64,000 nucleotides of DNA from Dolomedes plantarius (GCA_907164885.2 OU015498.1:93378733-93442732); one strand, 5' to 3'. Counted from the first letter of the stretch, positions 1 through 11,996 are shown. The notes: generated by a model from the letters alone, not told the origin. A program made the numbers and translations.

Positions 1-1289
1 AGTTGACAGTACTATTTATGCTACAACGGCCAATTTACACCTGCAACGGAGGTATCTACCCACCGCTACAAAATGCAGATTGCCATATTTGGCTTTTTAT
101 CGCCTTTTGAAGATTGTTTTTCCATTGGTTGCTTTCCAGCAAAGGGGGAGTTTTGTTTTCACATCACAGTTTGAACTAATTTTCTCATGTTAAAGTACAT
201 CAACATAAATTTTCGAATTGTCTAAATTCCTATAAAAATTGTTTCTGGTCCATTTTATGATTTCAAATAGTATATGGCTCTCATAGAAACCATGCTTCCT
301 TACAAATTACCTTGCCAATATTTTTAATTTTTTTTTCCACCGAAATATGTGAAAAGGAAAGAGAGAGGGGGGGGGGGGTTACATACTATCTACTTATTTT
401 CCGAAGTAATGTGAGGGAGTTTCAGAAATCCTGAATAAAATTTTGAGTCATGTTTACTTTTATAAATACGGGATCTTACAAAAATTTATTATTATAGATG
501 CATATTTCTGGGTATTTGGGTTTTTGCAATTGTTAGTTTTTCTTTCCCTGTAGGAGACGTGATCTGTTTCGGTAATCTTGTTTTCATTTAAAATAATAAG
601 TGTGACCAGTTATATTAATAGTTGATGCAAATATACTACACTAATGACCTCTTCTAATGAAAAAATCACATGCATTTAATTTTTTCAACACTTTATAAAA
701 TTTTCCCATTTTTCGCAATTTAACTAGGGGAATATTTCGTCAAACTCTAATTTCATCCTCTGTAAAATATCTCCCCATAACTTAGTTTTGTTAGCCATAT
801 TTTGCCCAGTTTAAAAATTAAATGAAAACGGGAAAGATGTTTTGCTTAGTTGCAAGTTTATAACTTCGAAAATAGACATAAGAAATCAGCATTTAAACAT
901 TTCAAATTATACAGCAAATCACGGCAGTTAATATTCCAATAGGTATAATGTTGAAATTTTCCTTTTAATTGTTAACTGCAGATGTGTATTCCTGGGGTTA
1001 CTAAAATTCCACATCCACGTTGAACACCAGATGCTCCCGCGAAAGAAACGAAGCCTTGTGAATGGCCAGATTATTCTATGACGTTACAATCTCTCTCGCA
1101 TGCTTTATTGCGCATTATTTACTAAATACATGAAACACCACATTTTTGTTGCCCAAATATTTCTACGTTTTAATAGTTAAATCATTATTTTAATGATTTA
1201 TGTCTGAAATGTACCTTTTATCAACTCTGTTAATAGGAAAAAAGGCGAACTATTTCGCAATCATACTGCTCTAGTGTCTTGCCTGTATT
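1..1289. other. AT-rich stretch without recognisable gene
   Basis: I see no exon or intact mobile element here. It should be intron or upstream sequence of SAP18, whose last exon lies downstream on the plus strand, but I could not find any other SAP18 exon in it. A 12-base G run at 367-378 follows a short GA repeat. Confidence 0.4.
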
Positions 1290-1293
1290 CAGG

Positions 1294-2050
1294 TTAGGTA
1301 TGCCCCGAGTATAATATACAGTATTCTCTCAAAAATATAATTTTTGGACAGTTACTTTTGAAAGTATTAAATAATTTGCAAATAGGAGCTAAATGGTCTT
1401 TCTTTTTCTTCTCTTCACTCGTGCTACTGTTGTCAAATTTTAGACAGTATAGTAAAAATCTAAATCTTCGTTCTGACATAATAAGATGGGAAATTTCTAT
1501 GCCCATCTTACCAGTCGAAAACATATCAATGGTGTTTGCATGGTTTTTTTCTATGAACATAAATAAATAAAACTCCAAATAATGCTCTGATTATCGTGTC
1601 ATTTGGTACATTAGCAATCCTCTCACACTTGAAATTAGAAGGAACACTTTTTTTTTTTTTTATATTCAGCAGTAATATTAAATATAATTTCATACAAACA
1701 ATCAAAATAATCTTTCTCAGTTGGAACATTTTTAGAAGCACCTTTTATTCCTGGAAGAAGTATAACAGGTGTTTTTCAGTGTGCATACATTTTTTGGAGT
1801 GGAAAGTTTTCCTCAATTTAGTAATGTAATCCTTTCCTAAAAGGAAATTTTCTGAAATCGCATAATTTTCTTCGATGTCAGATTCAGCTATTTCTTTTTC
1901 AGTGTCAGTGTTCTCGTTTCTGACTCGACATAGTCCTCTTCATCACTAATCTACACCAGTATCATCATCCTCAGTCTTCTCTTACAACATTTTATGAGCC
2001 AACTCAAGATCTGGAAGATTCAAATCAAATATTTATTTCTGCCTCATTTT
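1294..2050 (-). pseudogene. piggyBac-like transposase remnant
   Basis: Read on the minus strand, about 1741-1526 gives a piece containing IIRALFGVLFI, and 1578-1294 continues in another frame with MSERRFRFLLYCLKFDN followed by KDHLAPICKLFN. This order of motifs (ALFGVLF, MS..RF, L.FDN, D.LAPI..LF) is what piggyBac/PGBD transposases show at the start of the catalytic domain. Minus-strand sequence at about 1860-2010 is acidic, like the N-terminal region of such proteins, but contains stops. The copy is broken by at least one frameshift near 1560, and the C-terminal half was not found next to it. No TTAA-flanked ends were identified, so the limits are approximate. It lies upstream of the SAP18 last exon, probably in an intron. 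Confidence 0.65.
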
Positions 2051-3203
2051 GGAAAGACTTGGAGTCAAAAGAAATCTAATGAGGCAAATAAGAAGTCAAT
2101 GACTGCCAAAAAAAATTAATAAACATGACATCATCTCAATAGAAAAAGTCATGCAGTGTCTGAGAGACTCCAGTCAGGTGTTTTGAGATGTGTTCATTTA
2201 CTATAAAAGAGTGATAGCTACTGCAGGAAATTTATTTGTAAGCTATGACTCATATATAAACACCTCAAACATATTGACATCTGCAGATCACACAGAGCAA
2301 TCCATTAATATACTAAATATAAACAAAGTGCTATTGGCATCTGTGAGATGCCATGTGGCCAAATCAGGTTTTAAAAAATAAATCCCAATTATCTTATGTA
2401 AAGTTGTAAAATATCAAACACTATAATTAAGATTCTTTTTGGCAATAAGTATTTATTTTGAATATTCACACTTTTTTACTATCAGGTACACACAGTATAT
2501 GATAAATGCTGTATTCTGGTGGGGTAAGGTTAAAAACATATAGTAATGATTTTTAAAAATAAATAAATTATTTTTTTAAATGAAAATTTTATAAATAAAT
2601 AAATTTTTAGTGTTTTTGCTATCAGGTGTGTGCATAAAATTGCATATCTGGCACTTTTGGCCTAGTTATCAATGTCTGTAGTGAAGTAGTGCACTGATAT
2701 ATTTGCTGGTTTTCAAGTTTTTTTCTTTTTGTATAGTTAAATTTCATTCTTAATTTTATGAGATTGTTTTTATTACTTGACAAATTCCTTTTTAAGATTT
2801 TTATCTTTGAAAAAAATTACTTTTTAAAAAATGTTTTCGTACTTTTTTTGCAAGAAATATCTATTTTTCAGCAAATTACTTTTTTCCCTGTTTTCTACCC
2901 AAAAAAAAAAAAAAACTCATTTGGTCCCTGAGCAGGAAGTTGCCAAATAAAATTGCCAGAATAAGGAATAATTCCTGGATCATACCTTTTTTAGTTGCTA
3001 AACCATTATTCAAGATAATGTCTTTTGAATAGTTAAATAGGAAAATTTCTTTTATTGTCTTTTAGGATTAAGTGTATAAATATATGAGGATTTTATTAAT
3101 CTATATTTCACTAATAAAACTGTATATATAAACATGGGGTAAGTACTTGTTATATTCTATATAATATCTGATGATCTGTCTCAGCTATGTGCTTGAGCTT
3201 TAA
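2051..3203. other. AT-rich non-coding stretch
   Basis: No coding or repeat family recognised. It has simple A/T runs, for example A14 near 2900, and presumably belongs to a SAP18 intron. Confidence 0.35.
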
Positions 3204-3526
3204 CCCTCTAACGACTGAAGGCCCATTTTGCAGCTTACGCCAAAAGTCCATTCCTGCTGAGAACAAAAAGTAGCTTTTCCTTCCCCACTGAACATCCCAA
3301 TGATTGTACTGAAATTTGTCACAGTGGAGTGTGGCCCCTCTATCAGCATCAGGTCATAGTACGCAGGGATCGGTTCTAAACAATAAAAGACCAGAGAACG
3401 ACTCTGTGGTGATATTGGTAGAATGACCAAATACCAGGCACTAGGGGGAGAGGCAATCTATGAGAATTTCGGCTGGCCAGACTTCTCAATGTTCGGCCAG
3501 CTAGGCCAGTTCCAGCCTTCAGAGGG
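3204..3526. mobile_element. piggyBac-type MITE (323 bp)
   Basis: Flanked on both sides by TTAA (3200-3203 and 3527-3530), the piggyBac target duplication. Its ends are inverted: it starts CCCTCTAACGACTGAAGG, and the reverse complement of its end reads CCCTCTGAAGGCTGG. No coding capacity. It sits about 250 bp before the SAP18 last exon. Confidence 0.75.
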
Positions 3527-3778
3527 TTAAAACTGTTCAGGGGATTTATAGAAGGTCTTATGTATAATGGTCTTTTAAAATTTCTTGTGTTTGCTTTGTT
3601 TATTAAAAGCCATTACACAACTAAAGCCTATTAATAAAAGCTGTGAAGTCTTCTAATCTATAAGTATAACAGCTTATATTTTGACTAAGTTTCTTGGTTC
3701 AAACCTTTATAATTGATTGATTCACTGTTATTAATGACATTAATATAAATATTTTTCAAACCTTTATTGAATTTACAG

Positions 3779-4055
3779 GAAAGATGCTACTCTTAAAGAA
3801 ATTGCTAGTCTTGTCAAAGAAGTTCACCCAGAAGCTAGGAAGAAAGGTACACATTTTAATTTTGCTTTAGTGTTCCCTGAAACTCGTGGTCCATCATATC
3901 GGCGAAGAGATATTGGGACAGTATGTTCTGGAACCCCAGGAGATGATGATAAAAAGACCCTGTCAGACTGTCGCATGCAAATAGGTGATTATATGGATAT
4001 TGCTATTATATATCCTGAACGTGGTCATCGTGAACCTCTTCGAAAAGTTTACTGA
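3779..4055 (+). CDS. SAP18: SAP18, Sin3A-associated protein 18, 3'-terminal coding exon
   Basis: SAP18 is a small ubiquitin-fold protein of the Sin3-HDAC corepressor and of the ASAP/exon-junction complex in the nucleus. This exon encodes 91 residues to the stop at 4053-4055. It begins KDATLKEIASLVKEVHPEAR and contains KKGTHFNFALVF and later MQIGDYMDIAI, all hallmark SAP18 blocks in the right order. The acceptor is the AG at 3777-3778 after a pyrimidine-rich tract; the first base, G3779, completes a split codon that would be the conserved Trp before the DATLKE block. The C-terminus ends PLRKVY, as expected for the family. The upstream half of the protein (about 60 residues) must be encoded left of the window. 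No frameshift or stop is seen, and the intact splice acceptor and poly(A) signal argue against a processed pseudogene. Confidence 0.92.
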
Positions 4056-4125
4056 AGTGATAAAAGGTCTTTCATTCCATATGTGATATTTTTATAACTT
4101 ATTTTTATGTTTATATAATTTTTTC

Positions 4126-4131
4126 AATAAA
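4126..4131 (+). terminator. SAP18: AATAAA polyadenylation signal of SAP18
   Basis: A canonical AATAAA lies 70 bp after the SAP18 stop codon, followed by a T/GT-rich stretch, so the 3'UTR is probably about 90-100 bp. Confidence 0.7.
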
Positions 4132-5466
4132 GTCTGAAGTATGTTTTCTGTTTGACACACTTTACTTTTTATAAAAATGTTTATATACAGTTAACAGGCT
4201 AGGCTCTAGCTTAGATTTTTAGGCACTAGCGAGCAAAATACAGTAAAATAACCATTGATGTGCTTGTGTGGTTAACATAATGTCATTGAAACCCCTCGCC
4301 ATAATTTCATCAGTAAGAATTAACAATAGTGTTTTAAGGATTAAAGTTCTGTACATGAGTAAGAATGGGGTTTGGAAGCTATTCAATATTTTATCATGTA
4401 AGAGTTATTTACATGAGTTCCCTATGATGTAAGAGTATGTTGGGTATGTCAATAAGAAATTTAAAGAATGGGATAAAATATATATGTATATGAAACTATA
4501 TTGACCTTTCTGAATCCGCTAGTTTTTTTAAAGTCTCAATAAGCTAATATTTAGTCTTTTTTGTAGTCACTGCTCTTAAGTTCTAGACTAAAAAATGTTA
4601 TGGTTCAGCTCTTAAAATTCAGCAAAGCTTCGATTTCATGGATGTAAATCAATTCTTGTGCCTTATAAGAAAAAAATATATGCATTAGAAACCAGATTTC
4701 TGGATCACAGGTGCATTTTAGTTATATCCTTTAAGTATTATTTCTTTCTTATTTATACATTTAAATAACTAAGTATGTGTATATATATTTATATAAAATG
4801 CATTACATAAAAACATAATTTTGGATAAACTGTGAATTATAACAAATCTAAAAGATAGTTTGTTCTCTGTGCTATTTATATGGTAAGTTTTCTAGTTCCT
4901 GTGGCTTAGAAAGCAACGCAATTAATATTGTAACTTACACACGAAAATAAATTGAACATGCTTTTCAATGTCTCTTACTACATTTATTTATTCATATTTC
5001 ATCAGTCGAATATACTACTTAAATCAATTAGATATAATTACTGCTCTCAAAGGATTCTTAAATTTTCAGAATTTGTAGCAGCTTTCATTCAACTCAAACT
5101 TTTATCTCAGACTATCTCAAATACATTCTGTTTGTGTAACCTGCCTGATTATAAAAAACAAATTTTTTTTTGTAAAAATACTTTTGTTATATAAATTTAC
5201 GTACCTAAGAATGTGGGTGCATCACAATTTGAATTATATGTTTTTAGAAATGCTGAGGTGATAAATCTGCACTTTTTAAAACCTTGCTATCCACCCCCCA
5301 CTCTAGATTTTGAGCTGGATGTGCTTATGTTTATGTTTAAAAATTTAACACACACCCCTTGATATTCATAGTATGATTTAAAAAGGTGTATTAGTCTCTT
5401 ATGCAAAAAAGAGAACCATGATTTTATTACAATATAAAATTACAGCTGAACTGGAATAATTTAATA
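4132..5466. other. intergenic AT-rich DNA
   Basis: No gene or repeat boundary recognised between SAP18 and the Tigger remnant. Short open frames here have no recognisable motif. Confidence 0.4.
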
Positions 5467-5940
5467 CAGTCAAACCTTGAACTTGAAGGGAGAGACAAAA
5501 AAATTCGAATTATCGAAAATCGCATGTTATCAATAGTAATAGAGAAAAAGAAGCTTTTTTACATACTTTTTCAAAAAGTTATCTATGTTTTTATTTTAAT
5601 AAACACTATTTACTTGAAAAAAGATTTCTTTGAAAAAAGATTCAATTGTTGTTTGCTTCAAAGAAGAGTCTGAAATTTTATCTATTACACTTTCTAAGTG
5701 GACAATGGCTCTAAATGTTACCTGTTTGGTTGACGTTAAACATATCTCCTCAAAACATCCACTGCAAATAGTCCTTCTTTGTTTGTCACATTTTGTGGCA
5801 AATGGCGGATTTCGTCCTCTTCTCCTGATAATACACAAGAAGCTTTCGTCTGACCGATGATGTCATTGTCCTCCCACTGACCACACACTATTACCGTATC
5901 ATCTACGACGACAAAGTCATTAAATTCCATGTTATCGAGG
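5467..5940 (-). mobile_element. pogo/Tigger-like element remnant with transposase C-terminus
   Basis: The left end at 5467 (CAGTCAAACCTTGAACTTGA, preceded by TA) resembles pogo/Tigger termini seen elsewhere in this window (24409, 32364). The minus strand carries the C-terminal part of a Tigger transposase: an acidic stretch with VVDDTVIVCGQWED (about 5910-5870), then TNKEGLFAVDVLRRYV. After a frameshift near 5760 it continues with SLKQTTIESFF, the usual Tigger C-terminal end. The right terminus and the catalytic domain are missing. Confidence 0.7.
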
Positions 5941-6544
5941 CATTAGCTTGAATGTAAGACAGCACAGGCATGCATTGACACCTGTAGTTTATTTTCTTTC
6001 ACTCCTTGTTGCAAAGATAAGAAATTCTACAATCTTCTTGGAAGCCACCCACCTCTTGATTTTTGTTCCTGCCTTCATTTCCTGTTTTGTTAAAACCACC
6101 CCAACCCCTCTAGAAAGTAACCTTAGAGAATAAAAGGAGGAAAAATAAAAGAAAGGATCGGTAGTCAATGCATATGCAATTTTTTACTCATTCATTTTTT
6201 TATTGCTTTGTTCTGAGAATTGCTGATAAAATTACTTGTAATATATCAATAAAACTCTTTGTTTTCGGGTTTTAGTATCTGTAGGAATCTATATAAATAC
6301 ACAAAAATATATTAGTATCCTTTAAAAAAATGCACCATAAAGTTTGCTAAATAGTATAGTTGATATCTTGCATGACCATTTTTATCGTAGGTATAAATTG
6401 AAACATTTCTGTGCCTTTATTTATTTTATATATACAAACACTACCCTTCTGACAAGTTACATTCCAGAAGGTTTGTATCTTGAATTGTTCTAAGTCATTT
6501 TTTAACGTCTTTTTAAAATTACTGTACCCTTCACCCCTATTTAA

Positions 6545-7335
6545 CCCTTCAGCGGGCACGCCAATTTTTGTAACACCACCAGGTGTGCATTGCATAAAGT
6601 GCAACGTCTCTTTAAACCTTGATTATTCCTTTTGTAATTAACTTTTTTTTTTTCAAATTAGAAATAATTCTGCATTTTATGACAAGATATAAAATGTTGA
6701 TAATATTGAGATTATTTATAATTAAAGGTCAAAAATGAATAAGCAGAAATTTTCATAAATTAAAATTTGTTTTTAAAACCCAAATAATTTGTTCAATTTC
6801 TTCACATCGCAAACATATAATACGGATTTTGCAATGCGCCTTGCATGAAAAACTATTACATTTATCACACTTTATTGGGGTAGTTACATTATTTAGTCAT
6901 CCGCATATATATTACACTTTCCTCTTTTTTTTTTGACGACACCTCTGGAAGTTTCCACTTTATATTTTAGTAAGAATCCAGATATGTCTGTAGGAAGAGA
7001 TAGAATATTTGCCCAGATCTTGTGGCTTTCAAGAAGTTCTAATGCCAAAGAATCGTCTTATTTCAAAACTTCGGTTTATTGGATCTAAGGACAACTTGCG
7101 AATTGATTCCTATTATGTCCAAAAACTTAAAAATCTACGAGAGATTCCATCTTCGGGATATGTGGGATACTGTGTAATAGCTACACATTTGATCCACTAC
7201 ATCTCCTGCATTTGTCGTATTGTAATCCAGTATAATCGCTGGTTTACCAGAATCGCCATCCAATGTTGCATCATCATACATTGTCGACAAAAGTATGACT
7301 CCCTAATTTTTTTTCATAGCATAGGAACATAGTTT
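6545..7335 (-). pseudogene. piggyBac transposase 3' half, minus strand, degenerate
   Basis: Minus-strand translation of about 7310-7010 gives LLSTMYDDATLDGDSGKPAI, then DVVDQMCSYYTVSHISRRWN and a piece with DIIGINSQVV. These match the late catalytic region of PGBD-type piggyBac transposases (the VDQM..Y...R...RW block). A Cys/His-rich tail (KCDKCNSFSCKAHCKIRIIC, about 6870-6811) matches their C-terminal zinc-binding domain. At least three stops break it. A TTAA at 6541-6544 followed by CCCTTCAGCGGGCACG looks like the element's terminus. The transposase N-terminus and the far end were not found. Confidence 0.75.
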
Positions 7336-7539
7336 TCCTATGCTACGAAAAGTAAAATTACTTTTAACATCGGGAACAAAATTATTAATAATTACTTAGT
7401 ATTTAAAACTTCATCGGGACTTTTATTTGATTAGCCTTTTTAATTTTATAATCATAGAAAATCAACTTTGTAAATGCTTAGAATTATTTTAGCAAAATAG
7501 CCAAAAATAAAATAAGGAATATTTTCTTACATGATGAGG

Positions 7540-7743
7540 TGTGCTGTGCACAGAGTGCAACCAAGAGAAGTATCATCTGTTGGAATCACAATTAAAAATG
7601 AATGGAAAGGAATACAAAGGTCAGAAATTCAGACCTGCATTAGAAAGGGTGTAGCTATAAATAGAAACTGCTTAGTGCTTGGACAACTTTAACACTGGAG
7701 GGAAAGAAGTATTGACTATCTGGAAAAAAACTACCTGAAGGAG
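7540..7743 (+). pseudogene. left part of an unidentified reading frame split by a hAT element
   Basis: The plus strand just left of the hAT element reads SIDYLEKNYLKE up to the insertion point. Together with 12738-12848 and with one copy of the 8-bp target duplication removed, the frame continues uninterrupted to a stop. Further left, 7553-7645 has an open piece beginning NQEKYHLLESQLK, but in a different frame and with a stop, so the sequence is already decayed or spans an intron. I do not recognise the protein. It could be a terminal exon of a host gene, a retrocopy, or an older element. Confidence 0.35.
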
Positions 7744-8037
7744 CAGGGCCCGACTTAGCCTAATTGGGGCCCGGGGCAAAAACTTCTTTGGGGGCCCCCC
7801 TCTGCTTCACTACTTCAGTAATGAAGAACCGAACTTTATGGAGGTATTTAAATTTTTCACCTCATTATAGATATATAATAAGAAAATTGACTAGAACCTA
7901 AAATAGCTATAAAGTCCCCACCTCCAATGTTCAGACAAAATATCGTGCTGTCCATGTTATTGATTTTCTGACAATTCTATGTCCATCATTAAAAGGGATA
8001 TAGCACATCTGAAGAGCCAAAATTTGACAAAATTGCT

Positions 8038-8279
8038 ATTTAAATTTATCCATTATATTTCTGGGATTTTTCATTCTCAACAATTTGCAATTGATCCTGG
8101 CTTGTTATACCAACTTCAATAAATATTATTTCTTTTCTTTTTTTATCATGAATAACAATATCAGGCCTATTAGCTGATTGTTTTGTAGATGTTGCAACTG
8201 TTGTATCCACTCTTACTTCAACGTCTATATTTGCATTAATTTCTTGTATTGAATGATTTCTTAAAACGTTTACTTCTTT
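8038..8279 (-). pseudogene. PD-(D/E)XK-like nuclease fragment inside the hAT element
   Basis: The minus strand is open for about 80 residues to a stop at 8038-8040. It carries an ANRPDIVIHDKKRKEIIFIE block followed by VGIT and ending NEKSQKYNG. The RPD(I/V)VI...K..IIFIEV pattern with a late EK..KY is what restriction-endonuclease-like domains at the C-terminus of some LINE reverse transcriptases look like (established family pattern; assignment from motif only). No reverse transcriptase motifs were found beside it. It is either a fragment of a LINE that jumped into the hAT element or cargo captured by it. Confidence 0.5.
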
Positions 8280-9293
8280 TTAAACCATTTTTATTGCAGA
8301 CTCTCAAAATAATAACAATAAATAATGAAAAACATACATAATTAGAAATTCAATGCAACAGAGAGAGATTATAAATAGTACGGATTTTATACTGTACTAA
8401 TATTTTGTTTAAAAACTCGAAGTACCACATTTAACCATTGAATTTAAAATGCAATCTGACAAAATACTAAGGCAAGATTTATATTAGAATGCTTTCTACA
8501 ACTATCTTAAGCATCTGTCTATAAGAAAAATGCCTAAATCTCACAAACTAAATATTATTACTTTTTTAAATGAAAAATATACAAATTTCTCAACAGTTAT
8601 TTTCATATGTAGGAGTATTTAATTATTTCTTGCATTTATTGCATACAAGCAAAACAAACTTCATTATTTAAGAAAGGTAATTATTTTATCAGTCTCATTT
8701 TATTATGATAAATATTGGGATATTAAAGGTCGAATATTTATTCTAACAGAATGAAAAATATCCAGACCAATTCATTATTCAAATTCCAGTAAAAAGATAA
8801 TTTTAATGTACATGCATTAAAGATAAATTTTATATCCAAGGTGGATATATATATATTAATTATATTGCAAACTTAAATTAGGGAAGAGAATGCCCCATAC
8901 TTTTGTTATTTTTTGTCTTTGAAAAGCAATTTTATTTTAACCAATTTATTATTTTCTTTCCATTAACTGAATTAAAGATGCATAAAACTGTCAACCCTAA
9001 CATATGGAATAAGAAAATAATTTTCTTTTAACATTTAAAAAAAAAATAACATGCTAATATCATAGCCTTCAGTAAAGTACAATAAAAAATTATTTTTTCT
9101 AAACAACTAAAACATTTCTGCATCTTACTTCATAAATACATTGAAATAAAGTATTCTTTACTGTTGCAGAACATTGTATGAAAAATTAGACTAAAAAGTG
9201 TCATTTGTATAAAAATGTATTTGTACTTTTGATCATTTTTTTCATATAACACTAAATAATGTTTTCTTTTAAAGTTATTACACAATATTATGC

Positions 9294-10571
9294 TTATTCT
9301 TTTTCGGTGGTTTTTTTTCTAATTTTACTTTCTGCAAAACTATCAATTACATCATCATAATCAATATTTTTTGTTATATCAGAATTTAAACATAAAATAG
9401 AAAGTTGAGACAATTTTCCTTGAAGAATACATGATCTTATGGGAGATTTTAATCTTTTCAGCAATGAAAAAGATCTTTCCCCGATGCAGTTTGAAATTGG
9501 TAATGATAAAAAAATTTGGACTGCTGTCTCAACATTAGAAAATGAAGATGATAAATTAAATTTTTTTAACATTTTCATCATATCTAATGCAGTTGCCTGC
9601 TTATCTACTAAGGAATGGAAATGTTGCAGTTCATCATCTAAATCAGAAGGATAATGCCTTACCAATTCCTCCGCTTCAGTTTTTTGAAAGTTTGATTTTT
9701 TGTTTATCAAACATGAAAATTTATTTCGTAATTTTTCATATGGAATTTTATGATTGGTTAAGTTTAATATTAATGTATCACATAACATGTAATGACAGTT
9801 AATAATATATTGATCACGTGGCTCAAGATTTACTTCAGGTGTATTTCCATCATCTAACAACCTACTTCGAGGTGTAACTTTATTTCTTTTTACCTCATAC
9901 ATACTGTTTTCTGGCAAAATTTCTAGTGCTTCAGCTTCATATTTCTCAAATTCATTTCGAACAGACTGCACAAAATCTATTAAAGATTCAAATAATAGTG
10001 ATACTATATCTAATTGTGCCATAGAATTCTGGAGAACTTTACTTGCTTGATTTAATCTTTGCAAAATAGTATCCCACACAACTGTATTTAGTGCATTTTC
10101 AATCTTTAGTAATTTTTTATAAAGAGCTTTAGATTCATTTCTAGTGGAAGGAGTTTGCTCTTGATCATCTGCCAAATAACTCAAAGATTTTAGAACCGAA
10201 GCATAGTTTTGACGCAATGCCTTAGTAGCATTTGCATCAGCACACCATCGTGTACATGAATGATTATTTAAAGTCAGTTTTTGTTTACTTTCTTTAAAAT
10301 TTTCAATCATAATCTGGTATCGGTATGTTGAAACAGAAAAAAAGTTATATAATTCTTGTAGTAAAGAAAAAAAATTTACAACTTCAGTACAGGATTCTGC
10401 AGCATTTATTCCAACCAAATTCAAAGAATGAGCAGAACATGGTACGTAATCTGCAGTAGGATTAATATTTTTAATTCTTGCTTGAACACCTGAATATTTC
10501 CCCGCCAAGTTGGAGGCATTATCGTAACTTTGTCCCCTGCAATTTTGTATGTCAAGACCTAAATCTTCCAA
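9294..10571 (-). CDS. hAT transposase, C-terminal 425 residues (TTF/DUF4371/dimerisation type)
   Basis: Open for 425 codons on the minus strand. Residues 12-31 read CRGQSYDNASNLAGKYSGVQ and residues 41-54 DYVPCSAHSLNLVG, the signature of ZMYM/ZNF862-like hAT transposases, where the Asp of SYDNA is a predicted catalytic position. The C-terminal hAT dimerisation region includes LPISNCIGERSFSLLKRLK at about residues 355-373. The listed start is simply the first Met after a break; the real protein continues upstream (minus strand to about 11996) through several frame changes, so the copy is not expected to be functional. It would have acted in the nucleus on the terminal repeats at 7744 and 12729. 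Confidence 0.85.
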   Translation of the reverse strand: MEDLGLDIQNCRGQSYDNASNLAGKYSGVQARIKNINPTADYVPCSAHSLNLVGINAAESCTEVVNFFSLLQELYNFFSVSTYRYQIMIENFKESKQKLTLNNHSCTRWCADANATKALRQNYASVLKSLSYLADDQEQTPSTRNESKALYKKLLKIENALNTVVWDTILQRLNQASKVLQNSMAQLDIVSLLFESLIDFVQSVRNEFEKYEAEALEILPENSMYEVKRNKVTPRSRLLDDGNTPEVNLEPRDQYIINCHYMLCDTLILNLTNHKIPYEKLRNKFSCLINKKSNFQKTEAEELVRHYPSDLDDELQHFHSLVDKQATALDMMKMLKKFNLSSSFSNVETAVQIFLSLPISNCIGERSFSLLKRLKSPIRSCILQGKLSQLSILCLNSDITKNIDYDDVIDSFAESKIRKKTTEKE

Positions 10572-11996
10572 AACTTGTAGTATAATATTGGTTAAATTTT
10601 CTGCAGTGTGACCAAAAATTTGTATAAATTTTATGAACCTTTCAATAGGCCTAATTCAATGAACCTTTCAATAACCTTTCAGGACCAAGATACCGCAAAA
10701 TTAAAGTTAACTGATCCATATGTGTAACATCTGGCATAGAATCGACTATAATTGAAAAATACTTGGCATCTATCACTTCTTTAATTACGACATTCAAGAC
10801 TTTTTCACCCATTAATTCAACCATTCATTCACTCACAATTGTAGATTACAATTGTAGATCACAATTGTACAACCATCATTCATTCACAATTGTAGATGAT
10901 AAATAATTCACATTGTCAGTGCCTTGATTACCAGCCTTTCCAATATGCTTCGCAAGAAATGGGTCAAATTGGGCTATCAATTCGAGGCAACCCAAAAAGT
11001 TCCCATTATGAGATGAGCCGAACTTTTTCTCCAAAGAAAGCCATACCTCTTGATGATAAAAATTTAACTGTTTCCACAACTCTTTGTAATACAGACCGCC
11101 AGTAATGTACTTCACTTTGATATTGCTTGATTAGTGCAGAATCAATTCTTTCTTCAGTTTTAAGTCTCTGGGTAAACTTTAAAATGGATTCCCTGTGCAT
11201 AAAAGAATTTTCATGCTCTGTTAGCCGAGTGACAACATGCTTCCAATCATTGAAGCCAGATGTTTAAAGGCTAGTTGTTGTATTTCCAAATAATTTGCAA
11301 ATCCAGCAAAATATTTTCTTTTCTGATGCTCATAACACCAGCCATTCTCTTACCAATTTTTCTGCATTTTTTTAAAATTTAAAGAAATTATTTTTAGTTA
11401 AAAGACGTTTGCATCCATTGAATATTTTCACAGTGTTTTTTACCAGATCCATATTTTGTGGAGGTGGCTTTCTAAGAAAATGATCGATCATATCATCAGT
11501 GATAGTGTGCCATTTAGCCGGATCATCTATCGGCACTTTTTGCTGAATGTCCCTTTCAGGCAGTAAAACATTTGCGCTAAAACATTCTTGTTCTAGGTGT
11601 GCTTTATCATCGACAGCCGGATCATCAATTGCTATTTCTTGCTTGATGTCACTTTCAGGTTGTTTGTCTACAGTAGAACTGGAACATTCTTGTTTTTTCC
11701 AGGTGCTGTTTATTATCGGCAGCCAGATCATTGATCAGTACTTCTTGTTGGATGTTATTTTCGGGCATGTCATCTGCGGAAGCACATTCCTGTTCTTTGT
11801 GGTCATGGGACTTTTTATCACCGACACCTTGTAAATTGGGTAAAGCTGGTTGCGTTTGTGATGCAGAAGAAATTTCCAATTCTTCTGCACGTGCAGAAAG
11901 GAATTTTAAGAGTCTCCCTTTAGCCATTTTAGCTTGAAGTTCTCGAGCCATTTTAAGTTTCCTTTTTTGGCTCCCAGGCATGCAAGACCGCTCCAT
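10572..11996 (-). pseudogene. hAT transposase, N-terminal part, frameshifted
   Basis: Three or more minus-strand frames supply the missing N-terminus. 11996-11655 starts MERSCMPGSQKRKLKMA with a basic segment. 11731-11372 contains DPAKWHTITDDMIDHFL, in place of the usual start of the TTF-type zinc finger. 11200-10876 has HRESILKFTQRLKTEERI, then FLGCLELIAQFDPFLAKHIG, typical of DUF4371. An acidic motif of about 34 residues (EQEC..., PE.DIQQE..IDDPA) occurs three times in the N-terminal region in slightly different form. Frame changes near 11660 and 11030 disable the gene. Confidence 0.7.

Noticed and set aside
7009..7332. 107-codon plus-strand open frame
   Set aside because: It is antisense to the piggyBac transposase block (VDQM...RRW) on the minus strand, which has clear family motifs.
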